From JAURVT01 sp049059935 (lineage in GTDB: Bacteria > Actinomycetota > Actinomycetes > Propionibacteriales > Nocardioidaceae), in contig NZ_JBMGQR010000004.1 in NCBI RefSeq assembly GCF_049059935.1, positions 1 through 64,000 on the forward strand: a stretch of DNA of 64,000 nucleotides. Reading direction: 5' to 3'. Below are positions 43,417 to 52,330 of the stretch, piece by piece (within the stretch, counting starts at the first letter, position 1; each line of letters starts with the position of its first letter). A model generated the notes under the pieces. It searched no databases, was not told the origin of the DNA, and saw nothing but the letters and a program-made list of their open reading frames with translations. The position numbers and the translations under genes were made by a program.

Positions 43417-44672
43417 GGACTGTCAGACCCTGGTCCTAAGTTGGGTCCATGGCCGCAGAAGTCTGGTTCGACGCTCGTGAGGAGCTCGCCGACGTCATCG
43501 AGATGCGTGCCGAGATGGGACGTCTGCAGGCCGCCGAGCTCCGGTCGGTCGCGGCGTGGGCGGTCGGTCGGACGAGGTCGCAGCGCGGGCCGGTCTCCGT
43601 GCTGCCGGGTCAGGAGCACATGGTCCAGCTCGGCGGGGCCGGGTCTCCTGCGGTGCCCGAGTTCCTGGCCGCCGAGCTCGGCCCGACGCTGGGGCTGTCG
43701 GCGTCGGCCGCGCAGTCGTTGCTGTCCGACGCGCTCTCGCTGGTGTACCGGTTGCCGCACCTGCTCGAGGCGCTGGAGTCCGGGGTGGCCGAGTGCTGGA
43801 AGGTGCGGATGGTCGCTGCCGGCACGCGCGGGCTGTCCGAGACCACCGCCCGGATCGTGGACTGCCACCTGGCCAACCCGGCCCGCGAGGGCGTTCGCCC
43901 GCCCATCGCAAGGATCACCCGCAGCAAGCTGCAGCAGGTGATCTCCCAGTACGACCACCTGGACCAGGTCGACGACCAGAGCGCCGAGGCCCGCACCGCG
44001 CACGCCCTGTCGCAGCGGTACCTGCGGGTCCAGCACGGCCTGGACGGCACCGCCGACCTCACCGGACGCCTGTCCTCAGAAGTCGCCGAGCGGTTGGAGC
44101 AGGCCGTCGAGGACATCGCGACCGAGATGGCCATTACCGAGGACGACACCCGCCCCCGCCAAGTCCGCCGCGCCGAAGCGCTCGGCCGGTTGGTCGTGCA
44201 CCCCGGCCTGGCCCAGACCGTCCTGTACGTCCACGTCGACCACGCGACGGGAACCTGGTCGGCCGACAACGTCGGCGCGATCGACCAGACCGAGGCCGAG
44301 CACCTGGTCGGCCACGGCAACGTCACCATCAAGCCCGTCATCGACCTCGCGGCCGAGATCACCACCACCGGCTACGCCGCCCCAACCCGCCTTCGCGAGC
44401 AGCTCAGGCTGGCGCAGCACGACACCTGCGCCTTTCCCTACTGCGACCGCCGCGTCGCCCGCCGCGCCGACGTCGACCACGTCCACCCACACGGTGCAGG
44501 AGGGCCAACCACCTCCTCGAACACCCACCTGCTCTGCCGGTACCACCACCGAGTCAAGACCCACGGCCGGTGGAAGGCGACCAAGACCGCACCGGGCACC
44601 ACCAGATGGACCTCACCCACCGGCCAGGTCTTCGAGGTCGCCCACGGCCTCACCACCCGGCTGCGGACCTAG
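43417..44672 (+). repeat. Long direct repeat, copy 2 (promoter block plus DUF222/HNH gene)
   Basis: Second member of the pair with 9902-11157. The GACTGTC block, the -10 (TAAGTT, 43437-43442) and the 6-nt gap to ATG are conserved. Confidence 0.8.
43449..44672 (+). CDS. DUF222 / 13E12-repeat family HNH endonuclease-like protein, copy 2
   Basis: 407 residues, gap-free alignment with copy 1 at 9934-11157 and about 89% identical. Differences cluster at residues 18-31 (DNA- or partner-facing helix) and in the HNH loop (HVHPHGAGGPTTSSNTH against HVIPYDSGGATSSENTH). The central region from about residue 45 to 300 is nearly unchanged. HNH residues (Asp-Val-Asp-His, Asn-Thr-His, CRYHH) and Cys pairs are intact. 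Leaderless TAAGTT promoter. Followed by a 77-bp gap with nothing recognisable. Confidence 0.9.
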   Translation: MAAEVWFDAREELADVIEMRAEMGRLQAAELRSVAAWAVGRTRSQRGPVSVLPGQEHMVQLGGAGSPAVPEFLAAELGPTLGLSASAAQSLLSDALSLVYRLPHLLEALESGVAECWKVRMVAAGTRGLSETTARIVDCHLANPAREGVRPPIARITRSKLQQVISQYDHLDQVDDQSAEARTAHALSQRYLRVQHGLDGTADLTGRLSSEVAERLEQAVEDIATEMAITEDDTRPRQVRRAEALGRLVVHPGLAQTVLYVHVDHATGTWSADNVGAIDQTEAEHLVGHGNVTIKPVIDLAAEITTTGYAAPTRLREQLRLAQHDTCAFPYCDRRVARRADVDHVHPHGAGGPTTSSNTHLLCRYHHRVKTHGRWKATKTAPGTTRWTSPTGQVFEVAHGLTTRLRT

Positions 44673-44749
44673 GTCCGCAACCTGCACGGCGATCGCCATC
44701 ACGCCGTTCGGCCGACCCCCGGCGTCCCGACCCGGCCGCTGACGAAGCC

Positions 44750-46489
44750 TCAGCGCCGCGAGGGCGACCACCCGTCGGCCACCAGGCACCCGCACCGCTC
44801 GCCGTCGAGCACCTTGCGGTTGCCCGCCTTGACCTGCACGTCGTCGACGTAGACGCCGCGGCCGTGGTAGTTGGTGTCGGTGGTGTGGGTCCAGCGGAGC
44901 GTGACCTTGCCAGGGGCACCGAGGAAGGCGGTGGCCTTCTTCCAGTGGCGCTGGGACTGGCCGGAGACCGAGCCGGTCGGGGCGCCGGTGAAGGGGACGG
45001 CGGTCCAGGTGGTGCCGCCGTCGCGGGAGGCCTGCAGGGTGGTCTTGTCGACGGCCTCGGAGTCGACGAGGTAGTCGAACGACAGGCGTGTGCCGGGGCG
45101 CCGCACGTCGACGGCGGGCAGGGTCAGCGTCGAGGTGGTGGCGTCGACCGAACCGGTGCGCCACGCGTCGCGTCCGGCGCGGGGCGTCAACTTCATGGCG
45201 TCGGCGACACCGTCGACGACGGCGCGACGGGCCGGGTTGATGGTGCCGAGGTCGCGGGAGGGGTGGACGCGGTTGGTCATCAGGATGGCGATCGAGCGCG
45301 AGCCCGGGTCGATGACCATCGAGGTGCCGGTGAAGCCGGTGTGGCCGGCGGTGCGGGCCGAGCCGAGGCCGCCCATGTACCAGATCTGGTCCAGCTCGAA
45401 GCCGAGGCCGTGGCTGTCGTCGGGGAACTTCTGGTTGAAGTTCGTGAACATGGCGTCGACGGTCGGCTTCTTCAGGATCCGCTTGCCGCCGTACGTCCCG
45501 CCGTTGAGGAAGGTCTGGCCGAGGACGGCGAGGTCGTCGGCGGTGGAGAAGACGCCCGCGTGGCCGGCGACGCCCGCGAGCGCCCAGGCCTTCTCGTCGT
45601 GGACCGAGCCGCGGATGATGCCGCGGCCGTGCGTGAGGTCCCACTCGGTGGCGGCGATGCGGTGCAGCTTGGACGCCGGCGGGTTGTACGAGGTGTCCCT
45701 CAGCCGCAGGGGCGTGGTGATGCCGTCGGCGACGGCGCGGTCCAGACCCTTGCCGGTGGCCTTCTCGACCAGGAGCCCCGCGACGATCATGTTGATGTCG
45801 GAGTAGACGTACTGGACGTTCGGGGCGGCCTCGGGCTTCACGGCCATGACGGCGGCGAGGCGCGAGGGGATGTCGGGGTAGGCGGTGTCGAGCGGCATCG
45901 ACGCGGGCAGGCCCGAGACGTGCGTCAGCAGCTGGCGCGGGGTGATCGTGCCCTTGCCGTTCTGCGCGAAGGCGGGCAGGTAGGTGGCCACGGGCTCGTC
46001 GAGGTCGATGCGGCCGCGCTCCACCTGCTGCATCAGCGCGGTGGAGGTGAACAGCTTGGTGATCGAGGCGATGTCGAAGATCGAGTCGGTCTCCATCGGC
46101 TCGCGCTGGTCGGCGGGCAGCTCGGTGCCCTGCTCGTCGGAGTAGAGCAGCTCGTAGCCCTTGGCGTCGCGCGTGACGACCTTGCCGTCCCGGGCCACCA
46201 GCGTCACCGCCCCCGGGTACAGCGGACGGCCGGTCGCTGGCTGCGGCTGACGGTAGGAGTCGACCTTCGCCAGCATCGAGGTGAGCGTCGACGGGTCGAG
46301 GCCCACCTGCTGCGGGCGGCCGTCGCGCAGCCGGGTGTCGGCCGACATCCAGCCCGAGTACGGCTGGTCGTAGCCGCGGGCTCGGTCGTGGTGGCCGCCG
46401 TGCCCCGGCGAGGCGAGGGCGGGCGGTGCGGCCAGCGTGGCGCCGGCGACGGCACCGGCCAGGGCGAGGGCGAGGGTGCGGCGGTTCAT
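44750..46489 (-). CDS. Secreted AmiE-like serine beta-lactamase-fold hydrolase
   Basis: 579 residues with a Sec signal peptide (cleavage after ALA near residue 26). The beta-lactamase/PBP-like domain (about 60-430) has S-x-x-K as SITK, the YSDIN (Y-x-N) motif and HTGFTGTS in place of the KTG box. A C-terminal beta-sandwich of about 130 residues follows. In B. subtilis a homologous hydrolase (AmiE/YbbE) is encoded with NamZ and NagZ and removes peptides from MurNAc; the same trio is found here. ATG 46489 overlaps the namZ stop as ATGA. Confidence 0.85.
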   Translation of the reverse strand: MNRRTLALALAGAVAGATLAAPPALASPGHGGHHDRARGYDQPYSGWMSADTRLRDGRPQQVGLDPSTLTSMLAKVDSYRQPQPATGRPLYPGAVTLVARDGKVVTRDAKGYELLYSDEQGTELPADQREPMETDSIFDIASITKLFTSTALMQQVERGRIDLDEPVATYLPAFAQNGKGTITPRQLLTHVSGLPASMPLDTAYPDIPSRLAAVMAVKPEAAPNVQYVYSDINMIVAGLLVEKATGKGLDRAVADGITTPLRLRDTSYNPPASKLHRIAATEWDLTHGRGIIRGSVHDEKAWALAGVAGHAGVFSTADDLAVLGQTFLNGGTYGGKRILKKPTVDAMFTNFNQKFPDDSHGLGFELDQIWYMGGLGSARTAGHTGFTGTSMVIDPGSRSIAILMTNRVHPSRDLGTINPARRAVVDGVADAMKLTPRAGRDAWRTGSVDATTSTLTLPAVDVRRPGTRLSFDYLVDSEAVDKTTLQASRDGGTTWTAVPFTGAPTGSVSGQSQRHWKKATAFLGAPGKVTLRWTHTTDTNYHGRGVYVDDVQVKAGNRKVLDGERCGCLVADGWSPSRR

Positions 46490-47787
46490 CGGTGTCCCTT
46501 CTCGGGGTACAGCAGGTAGGGGCGGCGACGGTCGACGAACTCGGCGAGCTCGCGCCTCCACGCGCCGGTGATGGCGTCGACGGACGCGCCGTCCTCGATC
46601 TGGTCGCGGACGCGCGTCGAGCCCGTCAGCTTGTCGATCCAGCGCTTGTCGGCCGGGTCGCCGGCGCGCCAGTCGAACGTCCCGCCGCCCGTGCGACGCG
46701 CCTCGACGAGCATCGCGATGCCGAGGCGGACGGGGTCGAGCGCGTGCGGGTCGTCGACGTAGACCTGCACGCCGCCGCACACCTGGCCCAGGTGCTTGGA
46801 GAACGTCGGCACGAAGTAGGTCTCGCGGAAGCTCACGCCCCGCAGCCGCTGCTCCCGCAGGGCGGCCGCGTACGCGTACGGGACGCCGGGCGCGCCGACC
46901 GTCTCGAACGGACGGGTGGTGCCGCGTCCCTCCGACCAGGTGACGGCCTCGAACAGGCAGGTGCCCGGGTAGACGAGCGCGGTGTCGGGGGTGGGCATGT
47001 TCGGGCTCGGCGGCACCCACGCCAGCCCCGTCTCGGCGAACACCTGGTCGCGGCGCCACCCGCGCACCTTCACCACGTCGAGGCGGGTGAGGCGACCGCC
47101 GGTCTCGTCGGCCAGGAACTCGCCGTCGAAGAACCGTGCGAGCTCGCCCACCGTCATGCCGTGCTGCTGCACGATCTCCTTCTGCCCGACGCCCGAGGTG
47201 AACCCGGCGGTCATCATCGGGCCGCGGGCGGTGCCGCCCGTGGGGTTGGGACGGTCGAGGACGACGAACCGCGCCCCGACGTCGACCGCGGCGGTCATCG
47301 CCGTGTACATCGTCCAGACGTAGGTGTAGAAGCGGGCACCGACGTCCTGGATGTCGAACACGACCGTCTCGACCCGCGCCTCGCGGAACATCGCCGCGAA
47401 GTCGGCGCGGTCGGCTCCGTACGCGTCGTAGACGGTGACGCCGGTGCGCTCGTCGACGCTGTTGCCCTCGGACTCGCCCGCCTGGGCGGTGCCGCGGAAG
47501 CCGTGCTCGGGGCCGAACACGCCCACCAGGTCGACCTTCCCCGACGCAGCCATCGAGTCGACGATGCTCGTCAGGTCCGACAGGACGCCGGTGGGGTTCG
47601 TCACGACGCCGACCCGCTGCCCCGACAGCGGCGCCCAGTCGTCCGCGGCCAGCACGTCGGCCCCGGTGACCACGCGGCGCGGACCGTGACGCCCGCCGCC
47701 GCTCGCGCCCAGCGCGGGGGCGGCCACCACCGCCGGCACCGCCGCGCCCACCGTCGTCAGGAACCCTCGTCTGCCCATCGCATCCAT
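46486..47787 (-). CDS. namZ: Exo-beta-N-acetylmuramidase NamZ (DUF1343, GH171)
   Basis: 433 residues. Twin-Arg-like signal (MGRRGFLTTVGAAVP) suggests Tat export. DUF1343 motifs: GVVTNPTGVLSD, VFGPEHGFRG, FDIQDVGARFYTY, VLDRPNPTGG. NamZ releases MurNAc from non-reducing ends of peptidoglycan fragments. ATG 47787 is chosen; ATG 47778 immediately before the twin Arg is an alternative. A TAGACC -10 lies on the minus strand near 47810. Transcribed with the AmiE-like gene and divergent from nagZ. Confidence 0.88.
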   Translation of the reverse strand: MDAMGRRGFLTTVGAAVPAVVAAPALGASGGGRHGPRRVVTGADVLAADDWAPLSGQRVGVVTNPTGVLSDLTSIVDSMAASGKVDLVGVFGPEHGFRGTAQAGESEGNSVDERTGVTVYDAYGADRADFAAMFREARVETVVFDIQDVGARFYTYVWTMYTAMTAAVDVGARFVVLDRPNPTGGTARGPMMTAGFTSGVGQKEIVQQHGMTVGELARFFDGEFLADETGGRLTRLDVVKVRGWRRDQVFAETGLAWVPPSPNMPTPDTALVYPGTCLFEAVTWSEGRGTTRPFETVGAPGVPYAYAAALREQRLRGVSFRETYFVPTFSKHLGQVCGGVQVYVDDPHALDPVRLGIAMLVEARRTGGGTFDWRAGDPADKRWIDKLTGSTRVRDQIEDGASVDAITGAWRRELAEFVDRRRPYLLYPEKGHR

Positions 47788-47863
47788 GGCTCCACAGGTG
47801 CCCGGTCTAGACCAATCCCAAACATCGCGTTTCGGGTCACCGGGCACGGGGTAGGTGGGGCCC

Positions 47864-49447
47864 ATGCGCCGCCTGACCCGAACCGCCACCGCCGCCCTCT
47901 CCGCCTGCCTCCTCGCCGGGGGGCTCGCCGCCGCCGCACCGACGTCCGCCGACCCCTCGCACGGCCGTCACCACGACCGTGCGACCTCGTGGGGCCCGAC
48001 GCAGAAGGAGGTGCGCGAGGCCAGGAGATACGTCGCCGACCTGACGCTGTCCGAGCTCGCCGGCCAGGTGGTCGTGGCCCGGTACGCCGGTCCGGCCTCG
48101 CCGCAGAAGTTCATCGAGGACCGGCACCTCGGCGGCGTGACGATGTTCGCCGACAACATCGCCTCGGTCGAGGCGATCAAGGGCGTCAACGAGGGCCTGC
48201 AGGCCACCAACGACCGCCCCTACCCGCTGTGGCTCGCGGTCGACCAGGAGGGCGGACGCGTCGCGCGGCTCGGGGCGCCCATGACGCTGTTCCCGTCGTT
48301 CATGAGCAATGGCGCCGCCCGCCAGCGGCACCTGACGCGGGCCGCCGCGAAGGCGTCGGCACGCGAGGTGCGCGACGCGGGCTTCAACGTGGCGTTCGCG
48401 CCCGACGCCGACGTGACCGCCGGTCCGGCCGACCCGGTGATCGGCAGCCGCTCGGCCGGCAGCGACGCGGGCGTCGTCTCGCAGATGGTCACCGCCGCGC
48501 TGAAGGGCTACGAGGACGGCGGCGTGCTCTCGTCGATCAAGCACTTCCCGGGCCACGGCAGCCTCACCGTCGACAGCCACCTCGGGCTGCCCCGCTACGG
48601 CGGCACCCTCGAGGAACTGCGCGCCAAGGACTACAAGCCGTTCGAGGCGGGCATCAAGGCCGGCGCGCCGATGGTGATGATCGGTCACATCGACGTGCCA
48701 CAGCTCGACGACGGCACGCCCGCCTCGCTGTCGCGTCCGGTGATCACCGGCGAGCTGCGCGAGCGGCTCGGGTTCGAGGGCGTGATCGTCACCGACGCGC
48801 TCGAGATGGGAGCGATCGTCGAGAAGTACGGCGCCGCCGAGGCCGTCGTCAAGACCCTGCAGGCCGGCACCGACGTCGCGCTGATGCCCGCCGACACCGA
48901 CGCCGCCATCGCCGCGATCGACGCAGCCCTGCGCGACGGCACCCTGGACGAGAAGCAGGTGCGCGCCGGCGCCACCCGGATGGTCGCGCTGCTGATCCAC
49001 GAGAAGAACCAGAAGCAGCCGCGGAACCAGATCGGCACGCACACCAAGGAGTCGCTCGACCTCTCGCGTGCCGCGCTCACCTCGGTCGCCGGCCCCTGCC
49101 GCGGACGCCTCGTGGGCGACACGGTCACGGTGACCGGCCAGAAGGTCCTGACCGACGCGTTCACGACCGCCGCGAAGGCGGCCGGCCTCACGGTCGCCCC
49201 CGGCGGCACCACCGTCGCACTGCTCGGACGCGCCGACGCCGCCACCAGCGCGGACGTCGTCGTCAGCACCGACACCCCGTACCAGCTGGGCACGAGCACG
49301 GCGACGTCGAAGCTGGCCACCTACGGCCAGGGACCCCAGGCGATGCAGGCGCTCGTCGAGGTGCTGCTCGGCGAGCGACGGGCGCGCGGCACGCTGCCGG
49401 TGCCCGTCGACGGCGTCGAGAGGACCGGGTGCTCTAGCCGGCGGTGA
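47864..49447 (+). CDS. nagZ: Secreted beta-N-acetylglucosaminidase NagZ (GH3)
   Basis: 527 residues with a signal peptide (cleavage near residue 30). GH3 landmarks: LAVDQEGGRVAR, KHFPGHGSLTVDSHLGLP (acid/base Asp-His dyad of NagZ) and the nucleophile Asp in VTDALEMGAI. A C-terminal domain of about 130 residues follows. ATG 47864 has TAGGTG 6 nt upstream; GTG 47855 is the alternative. It should act after or before NamZ and the AmiE-like enzyme on cell-wall fragments outside the cell. The 3' end overlaps the SpoIID gene by 14 bp. Confidence 0.92.
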   Translation: MRRLTRTATAALSACLLAGGLAAAAPTSADPSHGRHHDRATSWGPTQKEVREARRYVADLTLSELAGQVVVARYAGPASPQKFIEDRHLGGVTMFADNIASVEAIKGVNEGLQATNDRPYPLWLAVDQEGGRVARLGAPMTLFPSFMSNGAARQRHLTRAAAKASAREVRDAGFNVAFAPDADVTAGPADPVIGSRSAGSDAGVVSQMVTAALKGYEDGGVLSSIKHFPGHGSLTVDSHLGLPRYGGTLEELRAKDYKPFEAGIKAGAPMVMIGHIDVPQLDDGTPASLSRPVITGELRERLGFEGVIVTDALEMGAIVEKYGAAEAVVKTLQAGTDVALMPADTDAAIAAIDAALRDGTLDEKQVRAGATRMVALLIHEKNQKQPRNQIGTHTKESLDLSRAALTSVAGPCRGRLVGDTVTVTGQKVLTDAFTTAAKAAGLTVAPGGTTVALLGRADAATSADVVVSTDTPYQLGTSTATSKLATYGQGPQAMQALVEVLLGERRARGTLPVPVDGVERTGCSSRR

Positions 49448-50618
49448 ACCAGGTGGAGCGGAGGCCGAACACCGAGCGGGCCTTGTCGCCACTGATGTTC
49501 ATCGACTTCTTCGAGCCGTGCAGACGCAGCGTCCTGACGCGGCCGCCCCAGCGGCCGTTGCCGTCCCGCGCCACCACCTGCACGCTGCGCAGCGTGCCGA
49601 TGGAGGGGTAGGCCGAGGCCACGCGCGAGACCGTGATGGACGACTTCCAGGCGGTGGCGGGGTCGTACTCGTCGGCCTTGGCCGCCAGGTACGGCACGCT
49701 GCCCTTGGCCATGAAGCCGCCGGACGACGACGAGAACTGCGTGAAGGCCGAGGCGCCGCGGTAGGTGACGATGCGACCACGCGTGGCCTTGATCGCGTCG
49801 TTGGTGGTCGCCGCCTCCTTGCTGTAGCCGCCGTACACCTGGCAGGCCGTGGTGTCGCAGAGGTGGTACCACTGCTTGCTGCGCGAGCGCTGCAGCGTGA
49901 CGGCGTAGGTGCGCGCCGCGACCGACTGGGCCTGCAGCGCGGCGGGTCGCCACGACGACGGCATCTCGGACGCGACGACGCCCTGCACGTACTTCTCCAG
50001 GCTGATCACGTTGAGGGTGCCGCGCGTGCCGCCGCCCGAGGGTGTCTTGGCGTTGCGCAGCCACCCGCGGTACTGCCGGGTCGTCCCGTTGGGGAGCACC
50101 AGGCGCGTCGGGACCGAGGCCTTGAACTCGCCCTGGCCCTTCAAGTTGGTCCGGCCGGGGATCGTCCAGCGACGCCACTTCCCGCCACTCAGGTACTGCA
50201 CCTTGGACACCGAGGAGCCCTGGTGCGGCACGATCCGCCAGCGGCTCACCGAGGTCCAGGCCGGCAGCACGAACGTCTTGCCGTCGGCGGTGTCGCGGAC
50301 CCGCAGGTTGCGCGCGGGCAGCACGGCGGTGTCCTTGCCGGTGTCGGCGGTGACGAGCACGCGCAGCGTGGTGCCGACCGAGCCCAGCGCCGTCCCCGGG
50401 TAGTAGTAGGCCAGGATCTGCGCGTAGGTCAGACCCTTGGCGGCGGCGCCGTTGGCTCCGTACTGCGACATGCCGTGGCCGTGGCCGTAGCCCAGCCCCG
50501 TCAGCGCGACCTTGCCGTTCGCGACCGGCACCGCCTGGTCGGCCTGCGCGGGGCCCGAGACGACGAGCGCGGAGGACGCGACGGCCAGGACCGCGACGCC
50601 GAGACCCAGGCGCCTCAT
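49434..50618 (-). CDS. SpoIID/LytB-domain secreted protein
   Basis: 394 residues with a Sec signal peptide (cleavage after AQA near residue 26). SpoIID landmarks: GYGHGHGMSQYGANGAAAKG near the N-terminus, and LEKYVQGVVASEMPSSW with the catalytic-type Glu, followed by the ALQAQSVAARTYA helix and a C-x-V-YGG loop. SpoIID is a lytic transglycosylase in Bacillus; actinobacterial homologues are presumed glycan-acting. ATG 50618 overlaps the amidase stop as ATGA, so the two are co-translated. Confidence 0.88.
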   Translation of the reverse strand: MRRLGLGVAVLAVASSALVVSGPAQADQAVPVANGKVALTGLGYGHGHGMSQYGANGAAAKGLTYAQILAYYYPGTALGSVGTTLRVLVTADTGKDTAVLPARNLRVRDTADGKTFVLPAWTSVSRWRIVPHQGSSVSKVQYLSGGKWRRWTIPGRTNLKGQGEFKASVPTRLVLPNGTTRQYRGWLRNAKTPSGGGTRGTLNVISLEKYVQGVVASEMPSSWRPAALQAQSVAARTYAVTLQRSRSKQWYHLCDTTACQVYGGYSKEAATTNDAIKATRGRIVTYRGASAFTQFSSSSGGFMAKGSVPYLAAKADEYDPATAWKSSITVSRVASAYPSIGTLRSVQVVARDGNGRWGGRVRTLRLHGSKKSMNISGDKARSVFGLRSTWFTAG

Positions 50619-52330
50619 CGGTACTTCACCGAGTACGTGTTGGTCTTGGGGTTGTAGCTGATCGAGCCGCCGGTGTACGTGGCCTTGTAGTTGCCCTTGC
50701 CGGTCCGGTAGATGCTGCGGGTCGGTGCGCCGAGGCGTCCGGAGACTCCCTTGAGCGCGCGGTGCTTCTTGTCGACCTTGCCGTAGCTCAGGTAGGACGT
50801 GGCCCCGCGGGAGTAGATGCGGCCCTGGGCGAACGAGGCGAACCACACGCCCCCGACCTTGGTGGCCTTGACGCTGCTGGTCGGCACGCCCATCACGCCC
50901 GAGGTTCCCTTGGCGGCGCGGTGGCCCTTGTCGATCGCGCCCCAGATCGCGTAGCCGGCCGAGCCCTTGGCGTACACGCGGCCGTTGCTGAAGTTGGCGT
51001 AGGTGTAGCCGCCCTTGGCGTTCCTGGTCGACGACGTCGCCGACCCGAGCTGCGCCCTGTAGCGGTTGTAGGTGGTCTGGATCGTCGGGCTCAGCCTCGG
51101 CGCGGCAGCCGGCGGCGTGACCGCACCGCCCCCGGCCATGCGTGCGGTGACCATCTGACGCAGGCCGTTGGCGCTGGTGTCGTTCAGCCAGGCGTAGCCG
51201 TAGCGGCCCGGGCAGGCGGTGGCCTTGACGTCACGGTGGCCGGAGATGCGGTTGATCGTGCGGCCGTCCATCGCCATCGTGCCGGTGGCCGGGGTGCCGA
51301 AGATGCTCAGGCGCCAGGCGATCAGGTTCGCGACGGAGGTCTTGAGGGGCGCGGTGAGGGCGGCGGTGTCGTAGTTGCCCATCATCGAGATGCCGACCAT
51401 GTACTTGTTGGCGTTGGTGGTGCCCGAGTGCGCGCCACGGACCATCTTGGTGATGCCGCCGCGGCGGCCCTCGTAGATGGTGCCGTACTTGTCGACCAGG
51501 AAGTTGTACCCGATGTCGCACCACTTCTGCGTCTTGGTGTGGTACAGGTGCGCGGCTCGGACGTACGCCGGCGACTGCGCCTGCGTGTAGGTGTTGGCGC
51601 CGGCGGTGTGGTGGAGCAGCGCGCCGGACTGCGTGGTCGCGGTGGTCGGCGAGCTGCACGAGGACTGGTAGGTGGTGGTGGGCTGCCAGCTCGAGCGGAG
51701 CACGATCGCGGGCTGCGCGACCGCGGCGCTGCGCAGCGCCGTGCCGAAGGAGGCGCCGCTGACCTGGGTCGCCGAGGAGTCGAGCGAGACGTCCGAGGCC
51801 TGCGCGGTGATCGCGGCGTCCTCGGGCTGCTCGGGCGAGTCGACGACGGCGACCTTGACGTCCTCGGGCGAGGTGCCGTCGGCCGACAGCACGCGCGCCG
51901 CGACGCCGTCCGCGTCACCGACCCACATCGGGTCGGTGCCCGCGAGGGCGCCGGCGTCGGACGGGTCGGGCTCGGAGAGGTCGAGCTGCTGCCACGCGCT
52001 CCAGGTGCCGTTCTTGCGGGTGCGCACCTCGGCCGTCAGCGACGCGTCGTCCGCGCCGGGCTTCCAGGTGATGCCCACCATCTGGAAGGTGTCGGTGGCG
52101 GTCCGCTCGAGCGAGGCCACGACCTCCTCGCCGCCCGCGACCCGGGTCTGGGCCTGCGGAGCGACGTCGGGAACGGTGAGCGCCGTCGCGGTCGGCTCGG
52201 CCGCGGCGGACACGTCGGGGGCGTCACCGGCGTCGCTCGCGGTCAGGGCACCGACCGGGACGGTTCCGGCGAGGGCGAGCACCGGGGCGAGCACCGAGGC
52301 GCCGGCCAGCCGGACGAGGAGTGAAGACAT
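50615..52330 (-). CDS. Secreted PGRP/amidase-2 protein with LGFP repeats
   Basis: N-acetylmuramoyl-L-alanine amidase-like protein, 571 residues. Signal peptide to about residue 28, a Ser/Asp/Ala-rich region, then the amidase_2/PGRP domain (about 210-385) with zinc ligands in LLHHTAGANTY and GHRDVKATACPG (His and Cys eight residues apart). The C-terminal 170 residues hold three LGFP-like repeats (GVMGVPTS, GRLGAPTR and associated YxxW/Y segments), which bind cell-wall glycans in relatives. First gene of the operon with SpoIID. Confidence 0.88.
   Translation of the reverse strand: MSSLLVRLAGASVLAPVLALAGTVPVGALTASDAGDAPDVSAAAEPTATALTVPDVAPQAQTRVAGGEEVVASLERTATDTFQMVGITWKPGADDASLTAEVRTRKNGTWSAWQQLDLSEPDPSDAGALAGTDPMWVGDADGVAARVLSADGTSPEDVKVAVVDSPEQPEDAAITAQASDVSLDSSATQVSGASFGTALRSAAVAQPAIVLRSSWQPTTTYQSSCSSPTTATTQSGALLHHTAGANTYTQAQSPAYVRAAHLYHTKTQKWCDIGYNFLVDKYGTIYEGRRGGITKMVRGAHSGTTNANKYMVGISMMGNYDTAALTAPLKTSVANLIAWRLSIFGTPATGTMAMDGRTINRISGHRDVKATACPGRYGYAWLNDTSANGLRQMVTARMAGGGAVTPPAAAPRLSPTIQTTYNRYRAQLGSATSSTRNAKGGYTYANFSNGRVYAKGSAGYAIWGAIDKGHRAAKGTSGVMGVPTSSVKATKVGGVWFASFAQGRIYSRGATSYLSYGKVDKKHRALKGVSGRLGAPTRSIYRTGKGNYKATYTGGSISYNPKTNTYSVKYR

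Noticed and set aside
9934..44672. DUF222/HNH pair as insertion sequences or a composite transposon
   Set aside because: No terminal inverted repeats, target duplications or transposase were seen; similarity stops at the promoter block and stop codon.
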